Shown here: piece by piece, positions 50,278 to 63,401 of the stretch | Numbering within the stretch: position 1 is the first letter of the stretch | Layout of the letters: each line of letters begins with the position of its first letter | NCBI RefSeq assembly: GCF_963924675.1 | Contig: NW_027077452.1 | Coordinates: 1,426,001-1,490,000, forward strand | Direction: 5' to 3' | Source of the DNA: Phocoena phocoena | Lineage: Eukaryota; Chordata; Mammalia; Artiodactyla; Phocoenidae | DNA length: 64,000 nucleotides | The notes under the pieces: model-generated | Told to the model about the DNA's origin: nothing | Database searches by the model: none | Seen by the model: only the letters and a program-made list of their open reading frames with translations | Translations under genes and position numbers: made by a program

Positions 50278-52024
50278 GTGCAGATTTCCTTTACAGGCTT
50301 GCTTGGTTGGCCAAAAAGGGCGTATGCGTTTTTTCCTGAATATATTCAGGAAAAAACGCATACGCCCTTTTTGGCCAAGTGCATCATTGTCGACGTTCTG
50401 CCTCTTTTCCTATGCTTTCAGGGCAATTCCAGTCTATCCCCTGCAATCGTTTTCCTGAAATTCTGCCCCGCTTTCAAGTCCCCTTCGCAGGCTTACTTCA
50501 ATATATTTTTGGAGGATAGCTGTCATTTATAACTCTGCAGGTTTGTGAATTACAGTGCCCCTGAGCTCCTTTCTTCAACTCGCTTTCTTGTGAGCTGGGC
50601 ACAAAGCCGCAGGATTGCTTCAGGCCCTAATCTGTTTCCGGCAGGGCACGCTGATCCTTTGGTTAATTCCTCTTCCTGGTGGGAAATGAGCGTTACATTT
50701 GCCCGTGCAGAAACCTACAGCTAGTCTCTCATTGGTTCTCCCTATTCCTGTTCATCTTGCACAGAAATTGCAAGCTGTGCCAAAGAGGAGGTTAAAGGCA
50801 CTGACTCTCCAAGCGGGGAGAGTGTTAGTAAAGCATCTGGAATGGTGAACCCGAGGACCAGGGTACGAAAACTGAGATGCATTTTAAATCGTTTCCCAAT
50901 CACACGGTGGACCATACTGTGGGTTTCCCATGCATGTTTTAGCTGGAGGAAGAATCCCTTGAACCTGGAGAGTTGGGAGCCATGGAATAGGTACCATGCA
51001 GTATGACTTCAAAGGGTCTGCATTTGCTAACCGAAACTCACCAATTTTATCAGCCTGAAGTGTCCAGCCTTATGTCTCAACCAGCTCTGGGTGTAGATGT
51101 GTTAAATCCAGGTTGCATCACATGCCCTGAGTGAATTATTTAAGAATTGCTCTCTATTTCACTGTCTTTGTGTTTTGTTTTTGAAATTTATTTTGATAAT
51201 GGGATTTATCGGATTTTCACTGCTGCGTTTATGCTGCTGTACACACGCTTAATTCTCTTACGGAGACATATAAATCCATGGGTTTTAAGATTCTTCCTAG
51301 TCAGGTATATTCCTAGGCGTTGAATATGTGGTGTTGAGTCCATTTCGTTGAGCAAGGAGTAGGTCTTGTCTATTACATATTTGGCTTATGGAAAGTTAAC
51401 TGTGCTAATTTCAGTCTCTGGTTTTATGCAGCACCCCAACGCACCTTTCCCCATAAGCAAACACTAGTTGGTTTTCTAAATTTGAGACCCTGTTCTGTTT
51501 TGTAATTCAGTTCATGTGTAGTCAAGTTTACATTCCGTGTATTAGTGATATCTTATGATGTTTCTTTTTCTGTGTGACGTAGTTCACGTAGAATCACCGT
51601 ACCTGCATCCACTCACTATGCCGCTACGGGCCTGATGACACAGATTTCATTGCTGAGTGATATTGCATTGTACGTACGTGCCACAACTTCTTTATCCATT
51701 TTTTGCTTTCTGGGATATTTACCTGATACTGTAGACGAGCTTCTTGTGAACACAGCCGTCCCAAATATTGGGGTGGCTGTCTGTTTTTGATTTAAACTTC
51801 CATAAGCTATAGGACCATAAGTGGAAGTGCCATAGGCTGTGTTGTTTTATTTCTTACGTGTTTCAGGAAACACCATACACTTCTCCAGGGTGGCTGCTGG
51901 CAATTTACATCCTGCCAATCAGCATAACAAGGCTCCCTGTTGTCCATATCCTGTCCTACCTTTCTGGATTTTACACTTTTTTCAGATGGCCCTTTTGCCC
52001 GGGGGGCAGTGAGACTTCATTGTA
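50278..52024 (+). repeat. Satellite unit U28 (1,747 bp)
   Basis: m0 F, m1 C, m2 atg (TTTATGCTGCTG). The palindrome is perfect. The relic carries GATTTAAACTTCCATAAG as in U19. Confidence 0.98.
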
Positions 52025-53770
52025 GTGCAGATTTCCTTTACAGGCTTGCTTGGTTGGCCAAAAAGGGCGTATGCGTTTTTTCCTGAATTTATTCAGGAAA
52101 AAACGCATACGCCCTTTTTGGCCAAGTGCATCATTGTCGACGTTGTGCCTCTTTTCCTATGCTTTCAGGGCAATTCCAGTCTACCCCCTGCAATCGTTTT
52201 CCTGAAATTCTGCCCCTCTTTCAAGTCCCCTTCGCAGGCTTACTTCAATATACTTTTGGAAGGTAGCTGTCATTTATAACTCTGCAGGTTTGTGAAATAC
52301 AGTGCCCCTGAGCTCCTTTCTTCAACTCGCTTTCTTGTGAGCTGGGCACAAAACCGCAGGATTGCTTCAGGCACTAATCTGTTTCCAGCAGGGCACGCTG
52401 AGCCTTTGGTTAATTCCTCTTCCTGGTGGGAAATGAGCGTTACATTTGCCCGTGCAGACACCTACAGCTAGTCTCTCATTGGTTCTCCCTATTCCTGTTC
52501 ATCTTGCACAGAAATTGCAAGCTGTGCCAAAGAGGAGGTTAAAGGCACTGACTCTCCAAGCGGGGAGAGTGTTAGTAAAGCATCTGGAATGGTGAACCCG
52601 AGGACCAGGGTACGAAAACTGAGATGCATTTTAAATCGTTTCCCAATCACACGGTGGACCATACTGTGGGTTTCCCATGCATGTTTTAGCTGGAGGAAGA
52701 ATCCCTTGAACCTGGAGAGTTGGGACCCATGGAATGGGTACCATGCAGTATGACTTCAAAGGGTCTGCATTTGCTCACCGAAACTCACCAATGCTATCAG
52801 CCTGAAGTGTCCAGCCTTATGTCTCAACCAGCTCTGGGTGTAGATGTGGTCAATCACGGTTGCATCACATGCCCTGAGTGAATTATTTAAGAATTGCTCC
52901 CTATTTCACTGTCTTTGTGTTTTGGTTTCGAAATTTATTTGGATAATGGGATTTATCGGATTTTCACTGCTGCGTTTATGCCGCTGTACACACGCTTAAT
53001 TCTCTTACGGAGACATATAAATCCATGGGTTTTAAGATTCTTCCTAGTCAGGTATATTCCTAGGCGTTGAATATGTGGTGTTGAGTCCATTTCGTTGAGC
53101 AAGGAGTAGGTCTTGTCTATTACATATTTGGCTTATGGAAAGTTATCTGTGCTAATTTCAGTCTCTGGTTTTATGCAGCACCCCAACGCACCTTTCCCCA
53201 TAAGCAAGCACTAGTTGGTTTTCTAAATTTTAGACCCTGTTCTGTTTTGTAATTCAGTTCATGTGTAGTCAAGTTTACATTCCGTGTATTAGTGATATCT
53301 TATGATGTTTCTTTTTCTGTGTGACGTAGTTCACGTAGAATCACCGTACCTGCATCCACTCACTATGCCGCTACGGGCCTGATGACACAGATTTCATTGC
53401 TGAGTGATATTGCATTGCACGTACGTGCCACAACTTCTTTATCCATTTTTTGCTTTCTGGGATATTTACCTGGTACTGTAGACGAGTTTCTTGGGAACAC
53501 GGCCGTCCCAAACTTTGGGTGGCTGTCTGTTTTTGATTTTAATTTCCGTAAGCTCTAGGACCATAAGTGGAAGTGCCATAGGCTGTGTTGCTTTGTTTCT
53601 TACGTGTTTCAGGAAACACCATACACTTCTCCAGGGTGGCTGCTGGCAATTTACATCCTGCCAATCAGCATAACAAGGCTCCCTGTTCTCCATATCCTGT
53701 CCTACCTTTCTGGATTTTACACTTTATTCAGATGGCCCTTTTGCCCCAGGGGCAGTGAGATTTCATTGTA
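52025..53770 (+). repeat. Satellite unit U29 (1,746 bp)
   Basis: m0 G, m1 B, m2 atg, a recombinant pairing. The palindrome has the central T variant. One G is lost in AACTTTGGGTGGC near 53516. Confidence 0.98.
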
Positions 53771-55517
53771 GTGCAGATTTCCTTTACAGGCTTGCTTGGT
53801 TGGCCAAAAAGGGCGTATGCGTTTTTTCCTGAATATATTCAGGAAAAAACGCATACGCCCTTTTTGGCCAAGTGCATCATTGTCGACGTTCTGCCTCTTT
53901 TCCTATGCTTTCAGGGCAATTCCAGTCTACCCCCTGCAATCGTTTTCCTGAAATTCTGCGCCGCTTTCAAGTCCCCTTCGCAGGCTTACTTCAATATCCT
54001 TTTGGAAGGTAGCTGTCATTTATAACTCTGCAGGTTTGTGAATTACAGTGCCCCTGAGCTCCTTTCTTCAACTCGCTTTCTTGTGAGCTGGGCACAAAAC
54101 TGCAGGATTGCTTCAGGCCCTAATCTGTTTCCGGCAGGGCACGCTGAGCCTTTGGTTAATTCCTCTTCCTGGTGGGAAATGAGCGTGACATTTGCCCGTG
54201 CAGACACCTACAGCTAGTCTCTCATTGGTTCTCCCTATTCCTGTTCCTCTTGCACAGAAATTGCAAGCTGTGCCAAAGAGGAGGTTAAAGGCACTGACTC
54301 TCCAAGCGGGGAGAGTGTTAGTAAAGCATCTGGAATGGTGAACCCGAGGACCAGGATACGAAAACTGAGATGCATTTTAACTCGTTTCCCAATCACACGG
54401 TGGACGATACTCTGGGTTTCCCATGCATGTTTTAGCTGGAGGAAGAATCCCTTGAACCTGGAGAGTTGGGACCCATGGAATGGGTACCATGCAGTATGAC
54501 TTCAAAGGGTCTGCATTTGCTCACCGAAACTCACCAATGCTATCAGCCTGAAGTGTCCAGCCTTATGTCTCAACCAGCTCTGGGTGTAGATGTGGTCAAT
54601 CACGGTTGCATCACATGCCCTGAGTGAATTATTTAAGAATTGCTCTCTATTTCACTGTCTTTGTGTTTTGTTTTCGAAATTTATTTGGATAATGGGATTT
54701 ATCGGATTTTCACTGCTGCGTTTCGGCCGCTGTACACACGCTTGTTTCTCTTACGGAGACATATATATCCATGGGTTTTAAGATTCTTCCTAGTCAGGTA
54801 TATTCCTAGGCGTTGAATATGTGGTGTTGGGTCCATTTCGTTGAGCAAGGAGTAGGTCTAGTCTGTTACATATTTGGCTTATGGAATGTTATCTGTGCTA
54901 ATTTCCGTCTATGGTTTTATGCAGCACCCCAAGGCACCTTTCCCCATAAGCAAGCACTAGTTGGTTTTCTAAATTTGAGACCCTGTTCTGTTTTGTAATT
55001 CAGTTCATGTGTAGTCAAGTTTACATTCCGTGTATTAGTGATATCTTATGATGTTTCTTTTTCTGTGTGACGTAGTTCACGTAGAATCACCGTACCTGCA
55101 TCCACTCACTATGCCGCTACGGGCCTGATGACACAGATTTCATTGCTGAGTGATATTGCATTGTACGTACGTGCCACAACTTCTTTATCCATTTTTTGCT
55201 TTCTGGGATATTTACCTGATACTGTAGACGAGCTTCTTGTGAACACAGCCGTCCCAAATATTGGGGTGGCTGTCTGTTTTTGATTTTAATTTCCGTAAGC
55301 TCTATGACCATAAGTGCAATTGCCATAGGCTGTGTTGCTTTGTTTCTTACGTGTTTCAGGAAACACCATACACTTCTCCAGGGTGGCTGCTGGCAATTTA
55401 CATCCTGCCAATCAGCATAACAAGGCTCCCTGTTCTCCATATCCTTTCCTACCTTTCTGGATTTTACACTTTTTTCAGATGGCCCTTTTGCCCGGGGGGC
55501 AGTGAGATTTCATTGTA
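53771..55517 (+). repeat. Satellite unit U30 (1,747 bp)
   Basis: m0 ATCCTTTTGGAAGG (G variant), m1 B, m2 cgg. The palindrome is perfect. Confidence 0.98.
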
Positions 55518-57264
55518 GTGCAGATTTCCTTTACAGGCTTGCTTGGTTGGCCAAAAAGGGCGTATGCGTTTTTTCCTGAATTTATTCAGGAAAAAACGCA
55601 TACGCCCTTTTTGGCCAAGTGCATCATTGTCGATGTTCTGCCTCTTTTCCTATGCTTTCAGGGCAATTCCAGTCTACACCCTGCAATCGTTTTCCTGAAA
55701 TTCTGCGCCGCTTTCAAGTCCCCTTCGCAGGCTTACTTCAATATACTTTTGGAAGGTAGCTGTCATTTATAACTCTGCAGGTTTGTGAAATACAGTGCCC
55801 CTGAGCTCCTTTCTTCAACTCGCTTTCTTGTGAGCTGGGCTCAAAACCGCAGGATTGCTTCAGGCACTAATCTGTTTCCAGCAGGGCACGCTGAGCCTTT
55901 GGTTAATTCCTCTTCCTGGTGGGAAATGAGCGTTACATTTGCCCGTGCAGACACCTACAGCTAGTCTCTCATTGGTTCTCCCTATTTCTGTTCATCTTGC
56001 ACAGAAATTGCAAGCTGTGCCAAAGAGGCGGTTAAAGGCACTGACTCTCCAAGCGGGGAGAGTGTTAGTAAAGCATCTGGAATGGTGAACCCGAGAACCA
56101 GGATACGAAAACTGAGATGAATTTTAAATCGTTTCCCAATCACACGGTGGACGATACTCTGGGTTTCCCATGCATGTTTTAGCTGGAGGAAGAATCCCTT
56201 GAACCTGGAGAGTTGGGACCCATGGAATGGGTACCATGCAGTATGACTTCAAAGGGTCTGCATTTGCTCACCGAAACTCACCAATGCTATCAGCCTGAAG
56301 TGTCCAGCCTTATGTCTCAACCAGCTCTGGGTGTAGATGTGGTCAATCACGGTTGCATCACATGCCCTGAGTGAATTATTTAAGAATTGCTGTCTATTTC
56401 ACTGTCTTTGTGTTTTGTTTTTGAAATTTATTTTGATAATGGGATTTATCGGATTTTCACTGCTGCGTTTATGCTGCTGTACACACGCTTAATTCTCTTA
56501 CGGAGACATATAAATCCATGGGTTTTAAGATTCTTCCTAGTCAGGTATATTCCTAGGCGTTGAATATGTGGTGTTGAGTCCATTTCGTAGAGCAAAGAGT
56601 AGGTCTAGTCTGTTACATAGTTGGCTTATGGAATGTTATCTGTGCTAATTTCAGTCTCTGGTTTTATGCAGCACCCCAACACACCTTTCCCTATAAGCAA
56701 GCACTAGTTGGTTTTCTAAATTTGAGACCCTGTTCTGTTTTGTAATTCAGTTCATGTGTAGTCAAGTTTACATTCCGTGTATTAGTGATATCTTATGATG
56801 TTTCTTTTTCTGTGTGACGTAGTTCACGTAGAATCACCGTACCTGCATCCACTCACTATGCCGCTACGGGCCTGATGACACAGATTTCATTGCTGAGTGA
56901 TATTGCATTGCACGTACGTGCCACAACTTCTTTATCCATTTTTTGCTTTCTGGGATATTTACCTGGTACTGTAGACGAGCTTCTTGGGAACACGGCCGTC
57001 CCAAACTTTGGGGTGGCTGTCTGTTTTTGATTTTAATTTCCGTAAGCTCTAGGACCATAAGTGGAAGTGCCATAGGCTGTGTTGCTTTGTTTCTTACGTG
57101 TTTCAGGAAACACCATACACTTCTCCAGGGTGGCTGCTGGCAATTTACATCCTGCCAATCAGCATAACAAGGCTCCCTGTTCTCCATATCCTGTCCTACC
57201 TTTCTGGATTTTACACTTTATTCAGATGGCCCTTTTGCCCCAGGGGCAGTGAGATTTCATTGTA
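55518..57264 (+). repeat. Satellite unit U31 (1,747 bp)
   Basis: m0 G, m1 B, m2 atg (TTTATGCTGCTG). The palindrome has the central T variant. The second dimer duplication begins in its relic at about 56693. Confidence 0.98.
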
Positions 57265-59011
57265 GTGCAGATTTCCTTTACAGGCTTGCTTGGTTGGCCA
57301 AAAAGGGCGTATGCGTTTTTTCCTGAATATATTCAGGAAAAAACGCATACGCCCTTTTTGGCCAAGTGCATCATTGTCGACGTTGTGCCTCTTTTCCTAT
57401 GCTTTCAGGGCAATTCCAGTCTACCCCCTGCAATCGTTTTCCTGAAATTCTGCCCCGCTTTCAAGTCCCCTTCGCAGGCTTACTTCAATATACTTTTGGA
57501 AGGTAGCTGTCATTTATAACTCTGCAGGTTTGTGAAATACAGTGTCCCTGAGCTCCTTTCTTCAACTCGCTTTCTTGTGAGCTGGGCACAAAACTGCAGG
57601 ATTGCTTCAGGCCCTAATCTGTTTCCGGCAGGGCACGCTGAGCCTTTGGTTAATTCCTCTTCCTGGTGGGCAATGAGCGTTACATTTGCCCGTGCAGACA
57701 CCTATAGCTAGTCTCTCATTGGTTCTCCCTATTCCTGTTCATCTTGCACAGAAATTGTAAGCTGTGCCAAACAGGAGGTTAAAGGCACTGACTCTCCAAG
57801 CGGGGAGACTGTTAGTAAAGCATCTGGAATGGTGAACCCGAGGACCAGGGTACGAAAACTGAGATGCATTTTAAATCGTTTCCCAATCACACGTTGGACC
57901 ATACTGTGGGTTTCCCATGCATGTTTTAGCTGGAGGAAGAATCCCTTGAACCTGGAGAGTTGGGAGCCATGGAATAGGTACCATGCAGTATGACTTCAAA
58001 GGGTCTGCATTTGCTCACCGAAACTCACCAATGCTATCAGCCTGAAGTGTCCAGCCTTATGTCTCAACCAGCTCTGGGTGTAGATGTGTTAAATCCAGGT
58101 TGCATCACATGCCCTGAGTGAATTATTTAAGAATTGCTCTCTATTTCACTGTCTTTGTGTTTTGTTTTTGAAATTTATTTTGATAATGGGATTTATCGGA
58201 TTTTCACTGCTGCGTTTATGCCGCTGTACACACGCTTAATTCTCTTACGGAGACATATAAATCCATGGGTTTTAAGATTCTTCCTAGTCAGGTATATTCC
58301 TAGGCGTTGAATATGTGGTGTTGAGTCCATTTCGTTGAGCAAGGAGTAGGTCTAGTCTGTTACATATTTGGCTTATGGAATGTTATCTGTGCTAATTTCA
58401 GTCTCTGGTTTTATGCAGCACCCCAAGGCACCTTTCCCCATAAGCAAGCACTAGTTGGTTTTCTAAATTTGAGACCCTGTTCTGTTTTGTAATTCAGTTC
58501 ATGTGTAGTCAAGTTTACATTCCGTGTATTAGTGATATCTTATGATGTTTCTTTTTCTGTGTGACGTAGTTCACGTAGAATCACCGTACCTGCATCCACT
58601 CACTATGCCGCTACGGGCCTGATGACACAGATTTCATTGCTGAGTGATATTGCATTGCACGTACGTGCCACAACTTCTTTATCCATTTTTTGCTTTCTGG
58701 GATATTTACCTGGTACTGTAGACGAGCTTCTTGGGAACACAGCCGTCCCAAAGTTTGGGGTGGCTGTCTGTTTTTGATTTTAATTTCCGTAAGCTCTAGG
58801 ACCATAAGTGCAATTGCCATAGGCTGTGTTGCTTTGTTTCTTACGTGTTTCAGGAAACACCATACACTTCTCCAGGGTGGCTGCTGGCAATTTACATCCT
58901 GCCAATCAGCATAACAAGGCTCCCTGTTCTCCATATCCTGTCCTACCTTTCTGGATTTTACAGTTTTTTCAGATGGCCCTTTTGCCCCAGGGGCAGTGAG
59001 ATTTCATTGTA
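57265..59011 (+). repeat. Satellite unit U32 (1,747 bp)
   Basis: m0 G, m1 C, m2 atg. The palindrome is perfect. Near-identical to U34. Confidence 0.98.
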
Positions 59012-60758
59012 GTGCAGATTTCCTTTACAGGCTTGCTTGGTTGGCCAAAAAGGGCGTATGCGTTTTTTCCTGAATATATTCAGGAAAAAACGCATACGCC
59101 CTTTTTGGCCAAGTGCATCATTGTCGACGTTGTGCCTCTTTTCCTATGCTTTCAGGGCAATTCCAGTCTACCCCCTGCAATCGTTTTCCTGAAATTCTGC
59201 CCCGCTTTCAAGTCCCCTTCGCAGGCTTACTTCAATATACTTTTGGAAGATAGCTGTCATTTATAACTCTGCAGGTTTGTGAAATACAGTGCCCCTGAGC
59301 TCCTTTCTTCAACTCGCTTTCTTGTGAGCTGGGCACAAAACCGCAGGATTGCTTCAGGCACTAATCTGTTTCCAGCAGGGCACGCTGAGCCTTTGGTTAA
59401 TTCCTCTTCCTGGTGGGAAATTAGCGTTACATTTGCCCGTGCAGACACCTACAGCTAGTCTCTCATTGGTTCTCCCTATTCCTGTTCCTCTTGCACAGAA
59501 ATTGCAAGCTGTGCCAAAAAGGAAGTTAAAGGCACTGACTCTCCAAGCGGGGAGAGTGTTAGTAAAGCATCTGGAATGGTGAACCCGAGGACCAGGATAC
59601 GAAAACTGAGATGCATTTTAAATCGTTTCCCAATCACACGGTGGACGATACTCTGGGTTTCCCATGCATGTTTTAGCTGGAGGAAGAATCCCTTGAACCT
59701 GGAGAGTTGGGACCCATGGAATGGGTACCATGCAGTATGACTTCAAAGGGTCTGCATTTGCTCACCGAAACTCACCAATGCTATCAGCCTGAAGTGTCCA
59801 GCCTTATGTCTCAACCAGCTCTGGGTGTAGATGTGGTCATTCCCGGTTGCATCACATGCCCTGAGTGAATTATTTAAGAATTGCTCTCTATTTCACTGTC
59901 TTTGTGTTTTGTTTTCGAAATTTATTTGGATAATGGGATTTATCGGATTTTCACTGCTGCGTTTCGGCCGCTGTACACACGCTTGATTCTCTTACGGAGA
60001 CATATATATCCATGGGTTTTAAGATTCTTCCTAGTCAGGTATATTCCTAGGCGTTGAATATGTGGTGCTGGGTCCATTTCGTTGAGCAAGGAGTAGGTCT
60101 AGTCTGTTACATATTTGGCTTATGGAATGTTATCTGTGCTAATTTCAGTCTCTGGTTTTATGCAGCACCCCAAGGCACCTTTCCCCATAAGCAAGCACTA
60201 GTTGGTTTTCTAAATTTGAGACCCTGTTCTGTTTTGTAATTCAGTTCATGTGTAGTCAAGTTTACATTCCGTGTATTAGTGATATCTTATGATGTTTCTT
60301 TTTCTGTGTGACGTAGTTCACGTAGAATCACCGTACCTGCATCCACTCACTATGCCGCTACGGGCCTGATGACACAGATTTCATTGCTGAGTGATATTGC
60401 ATTGCACGTACGTGCCACAACTTCTTTATCCATTTTTTGCTTTCTGGGATATTTACCTGGTACTGTAGACGAGCTTCTTGGGAACACGGCCGTCCCAAAC
60501 TTTGGGGTGGCTGTCTGTTTTTGATTTTAATTTCCGTAAGCTCTAGGACCATAAGTGGAAGTGCCATAGGCTGTGTTGCTTTGTTTCTTACGTGTTTCAG
60601 GAAACACCATACACTTCTCCAGGGTGGCTGCTGGCAATTTACATCCTGCCAATCAGCATAACAAGGCTCCCTGTTCTCCATATCCTGTCCTACCTTTCTG
60701 GATTTTACACTTTATTCAGATGGCCCTTTTGCCCCAGGGGCAGTGAGATTTCATTGTA
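59012..60758 (+). repeat. Satellite unit U33 (1,747 bp)
   Basis: m0 D, m1 A, m2 cgg. The palindrome is perfect. Near-identical to U35 up to about 60400. Confidence 0.98.
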
Positions 60759-62505
60759 GTGCAGATTTCCTTTACAGGCTTGCTTGGTTGGCCAAAAAGG
60801 GCGTATGCGTTTTTTCCTGAATATATTCAGGAAAAAACGCATACGCCCTTTTTGGCCAAGTGCATCATTGTCGACGTTGTGCCTCTTTTCCTATGCTTTC
60901 AGGGCAATTCCAGTCTACCCCCTGCAATCGTTTTCCTGAAATTCTGCCCCGCTTTCAAGTCCCCTTCGCAGGCTTACTTCAATATACTTTTGGAAGGTAG
61001 CTGTCATTTATAACTCTGCAGGTTTGTGAAATACAGTGTCCCTGAGCTCCTTTCTTCAACTCGCTTTCTTGTGAGCTGGGCACAAAACTGCAGGATTGCT
61101 TCAGGCCCTAATCTGTTTCCGGCAGGGCACGCTGAGCCTTTGGTTAATTCCTCTTCCTGGTGGGCAATGAGCGTTACATTTGCCCGTGCAGACACCTATA
61201 GCTAGTCTCTCATTGGTTCTCCCTATTCCTGTTCATCTTGCACAGAAATTGTAAGCTGTGCCAAACAGGAGGTTAAAGGCACTGACTCTCCAAGCGGGGA
61301 GAGTGTTAGTAAAGCATCTGGAATGGTGAACCCGAGGACCAGGGTACGAAAACTGAGATGCATTTTAAATCGTTTCCCAATCACACGTTGGACCATACTG
61401 TGGGTTTCCCATGCATGTTTTAGCTGGAGGAAGAATCCCTTGAACCTGGAGAGTTGGGAGCCATGGAATAGGTACCATGCAGTATGACTTCAAAGGGTCT
61501 GCATTTGCTCACCGAAACTCACCAATGCTATCAGCCTGAAGTGTCCAGCCTTATGTCTCAACCAGCTCTGGGTGTAGATGTGTTAAATCCAGGTTGCATC
61601 ACATGCCCTGAGTGAATTATTTAAGAATTGCTCTCTATTTCACTGTCTTTGTGTTTTGTTTTTGAAATTTATTTTGATAATGGGATTTATCGGATTTTCA
61701 CTGCTGCGTTTATGCCGCTGTACACACGCTTAATTCTCTTACGGAGACATATAAATCCATGGGTTTTAAGATTCTTCCTAGTCAGGTATATTCCTAGGCG
61801 TTGAATATGTGGTGTTGAGTCCATTTCGTTGAGCAAGGAGTAGGTCTAGTCTGTTACATATTTGGCTTATGGAATGTTATCTGTGCTAATTTCAGTCTCT
61901 GGTTTTATGCAGCACCCCAAGGCACCTTTCCCCATAAGCAAGCACTTGTTGGTTTTCTAAATTTGAGACCCTGTTCTGTTTTGTAATTCAGTTCATGTGT
62001 AGTCAAGTTTACATTCCGTGTATTAGTGATATCTTATGATGTTTCTTTTTCTGTGTGACGTAGTTCACGTAGAATCACCGTACCTGCATCCACTCACTAT
62101 GCCGCTACGGGCCTGATGACACAGATTTCATTGCTGAGTGATATTGCATTGCACGTACGTGCCACAACTTCTTTATCCATTTTTTGCTTTCTGGGATATT
62201 TACCTGGTACTGTAGACGAGCTTCTTGGGAACACAGCCGTCCCAAAGTTTGGGGTGGCTGTCTGTTTTTGATTTTAATTTCCGTAAGCTCTAGGACCATA
62301 AGTGCAATTGCCATAGGCTGTGTTGCTTTGTTTCTTACGTGTTTCAGGAAACACCATACACTTCTCCAGGGTGGCTGCTGGCAATTTACATCCTGCCAAT
62401 CAGCATAACAAGGCTCCCTGTTCTCCATATCCTGTCCTACCTTTCTGGATTTTACAGTTTTTTCAGATGGCCCTTTTGCCCCGGGGGCAGTGAGATTTCA
62501 TTGTA
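60759..62505 (+). repeat. Satellite unit U34 (1,747 bp)
   Basis: m0 G, m1 C, m2 atg. The palindrome is perfect. Second copy of the U32 type. Confidence 0.98.
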
Positions 62506-62534
62506 GTGCAGATTTCCTTTACAGGCTTGCTTGG
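61655..62534 (-). mobile_element. Antisense LINE-1 relic in the monomer (example from U34/U35)
   Basis: Representative of about 880 bp present in every unit from about +896 to the next palindrome. Read on the plus strand it follows the antisense of a mammalian LINE-1 3' end. It begins with a T-rich start (TTTTGTTTTTGAAATTTATT, the old poly(A)), continues through 3' UTR words such as CTGTTTTGTAATTCAGTTCA and AGTGATATCTTATGATGTTT, then GCTGAGTGATATTGCATTG and CTTCTTTATCCATT at the ORF2 end, and finally TTCTCCAGGGTGGCTG and TCATTGTAGTGCAGATTT. The last words fit the LINE-1 stretch upstream of the ORF2 C-terminus, so the element is 5' truncated or interrupted at the palindrome. Recognition is from memory of LINE-1 consensus; alignment order is preserved throughout, which makes chance unlikely. 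Confidence 0.85.
62105..62500 (-). pseudogene. LINE-1 ORF2 C-terminal relic in the satellite (example from U34)
   Basis: The minus-strand frame contains QPPWRSVWCFLK and then WIKKLWHVRAMQYHSAMK, in the order and frame of the LINE-1 ORF2p C-terminus (QPLWKTVWRFLK and WIKKMWYIYTMEYYSA in common elements). The same 107-codon open stretch occurs in most units, for example 18434-18757, 32407-32730, 48130-48453 and 58611-58934. In others it is shortened at its C-terminal end (37783, 41277, 44771, 46518) by CCGTCACAAATATT. No catalytic domain is present. Openness reflects copying of one ancestral relic by homogenisation, not evidence of translation. Confidence 0.85.
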
Positions 62535-62606
62535 TTGGCCAAAAAGGGCGTATGCGTTTTTTCCTGAATATATTCAGGAAAAAACGCATACGCCCTTTTT
62601 GGCCAA
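62535..62606. repeat. Core-array palindrome, perfect 72 bp (example from U35)
   Basis: Identical to the U5 palindrome. In the 18 units from U18 to U35, 14 are perfect and the other four (U21, U27, U29, U31) differ only at the central base. In U0-U17 only U5 and U13 are perfect. Confidence 0.9.
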
Positions 62607-63401
62607 GTGCATCATTGTCGACGTTGTGCCTCTTTTCCTATGCTTTCAGGGCAATTCCAGTCTACCCCCTGCAATCGTTTTCCTGAAATTCTGCCCCGCT
62701 TTCAAGTCCCCTTCGCAGGCTTACTTCAATATACTTTTGGAAGATAGCTGTCATTTATAACTCTGCAGGTTTGTGAAATACAGTGCCCCTGAGCTCCTTT
62801 CTTCAACTCGCTTTCTTGTGAGCTGGGCACAAAACCGCAGGATTGCTTCAGGCACTAATCTGTTTCCAGCAGGGCACGCTGAGCCTTTGGTTAATTCCTC
62901 TTCCTGGTGGGAAATTAGCGTTACATTTGCCCGTGCAGACACCTACAGCTAGTCTCTCATTGGTTCTCCCTATTCCTGTTCCTCTTGCACAGAAATTGCA
63001 AGCTGTGCCAAAAAGGAGGTTAAAGGCACTGACTCTCCAAGCGGGGAGAGTGTTAGTAAAGCATCTGGAATGGTGAACCCGAGGACCAGGATACGAAAAC
63101 TGAGATGCATTTTAAATCGTTTCCCAATCACACGGTGGACGATACTCTGGGTTTCCCATGCATGTTTTAGCTGGAGGAAGAATCCCTTGAACCTGGAGAG
63201 TTGGGACCCATGGAATGGGTACCATGCAGTATGACTTCAAAGGGTCTGCATTTGCTCACCGAAACTCACCAATGCTATCAGCCTGAAGTGTCCAGCCTTA
63301 TGTCTCAACCAGCTCTGGGTGTAGATGTGGTCATTCCCGGTTGCATCACATGCCCTGAGTGAATTATTTAAGAATTGCTCTCTATTTCACTGTCTTTGTG
63401 T
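62607..63401. other. Unrecognised ~795-bp part of the monomer (example from U35)
   Basis: The stretch after the palindrome, present in every unit at about +101 to +895. I recognise no transposable element, RNA gene or protein motif in it. Fixed landmarks are a SalI word GTCGAC near +110, TCAACTCGCTTTCTTGTGAG near +300, CATGCATGTTTTAGCTGGAGG near +660 and GGAATGGGTACCATGCAG near +710. ORFs here are short and shift with unit-specific indels. Confidence 0.7.

Noticed and set aside
31062..52024. Hexamer higher-order repeat (U17-U22 versus U23-U28)
   Set aside because: U17/U23 and U18/U24 agree, but U19/U25, U20/U26 and U22/U28 differ at the markers.
18434..62428. Recurrent 107-codon minus-strand ORF as a gene family
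   Set aside because: It is the antisense LINE-1 ORF2 C-terminal relic, without catalytic parts, and is truncated in several units by single substitutions.
4865..62760. Recurrent 84-codon plus-strand ORF (GTG start, MQISFTGLLGWPKRAYAFF-type) in nearly all units
   Set aside because: It begins in the LINE-1 relic, crosses the palindrome and ends in unrecognised sequence. Its first codon is GTG, and it is broken in U7 and U8 by single-base losses. Similarity among copies is explained by satellite homogenisation; no domain is visible.
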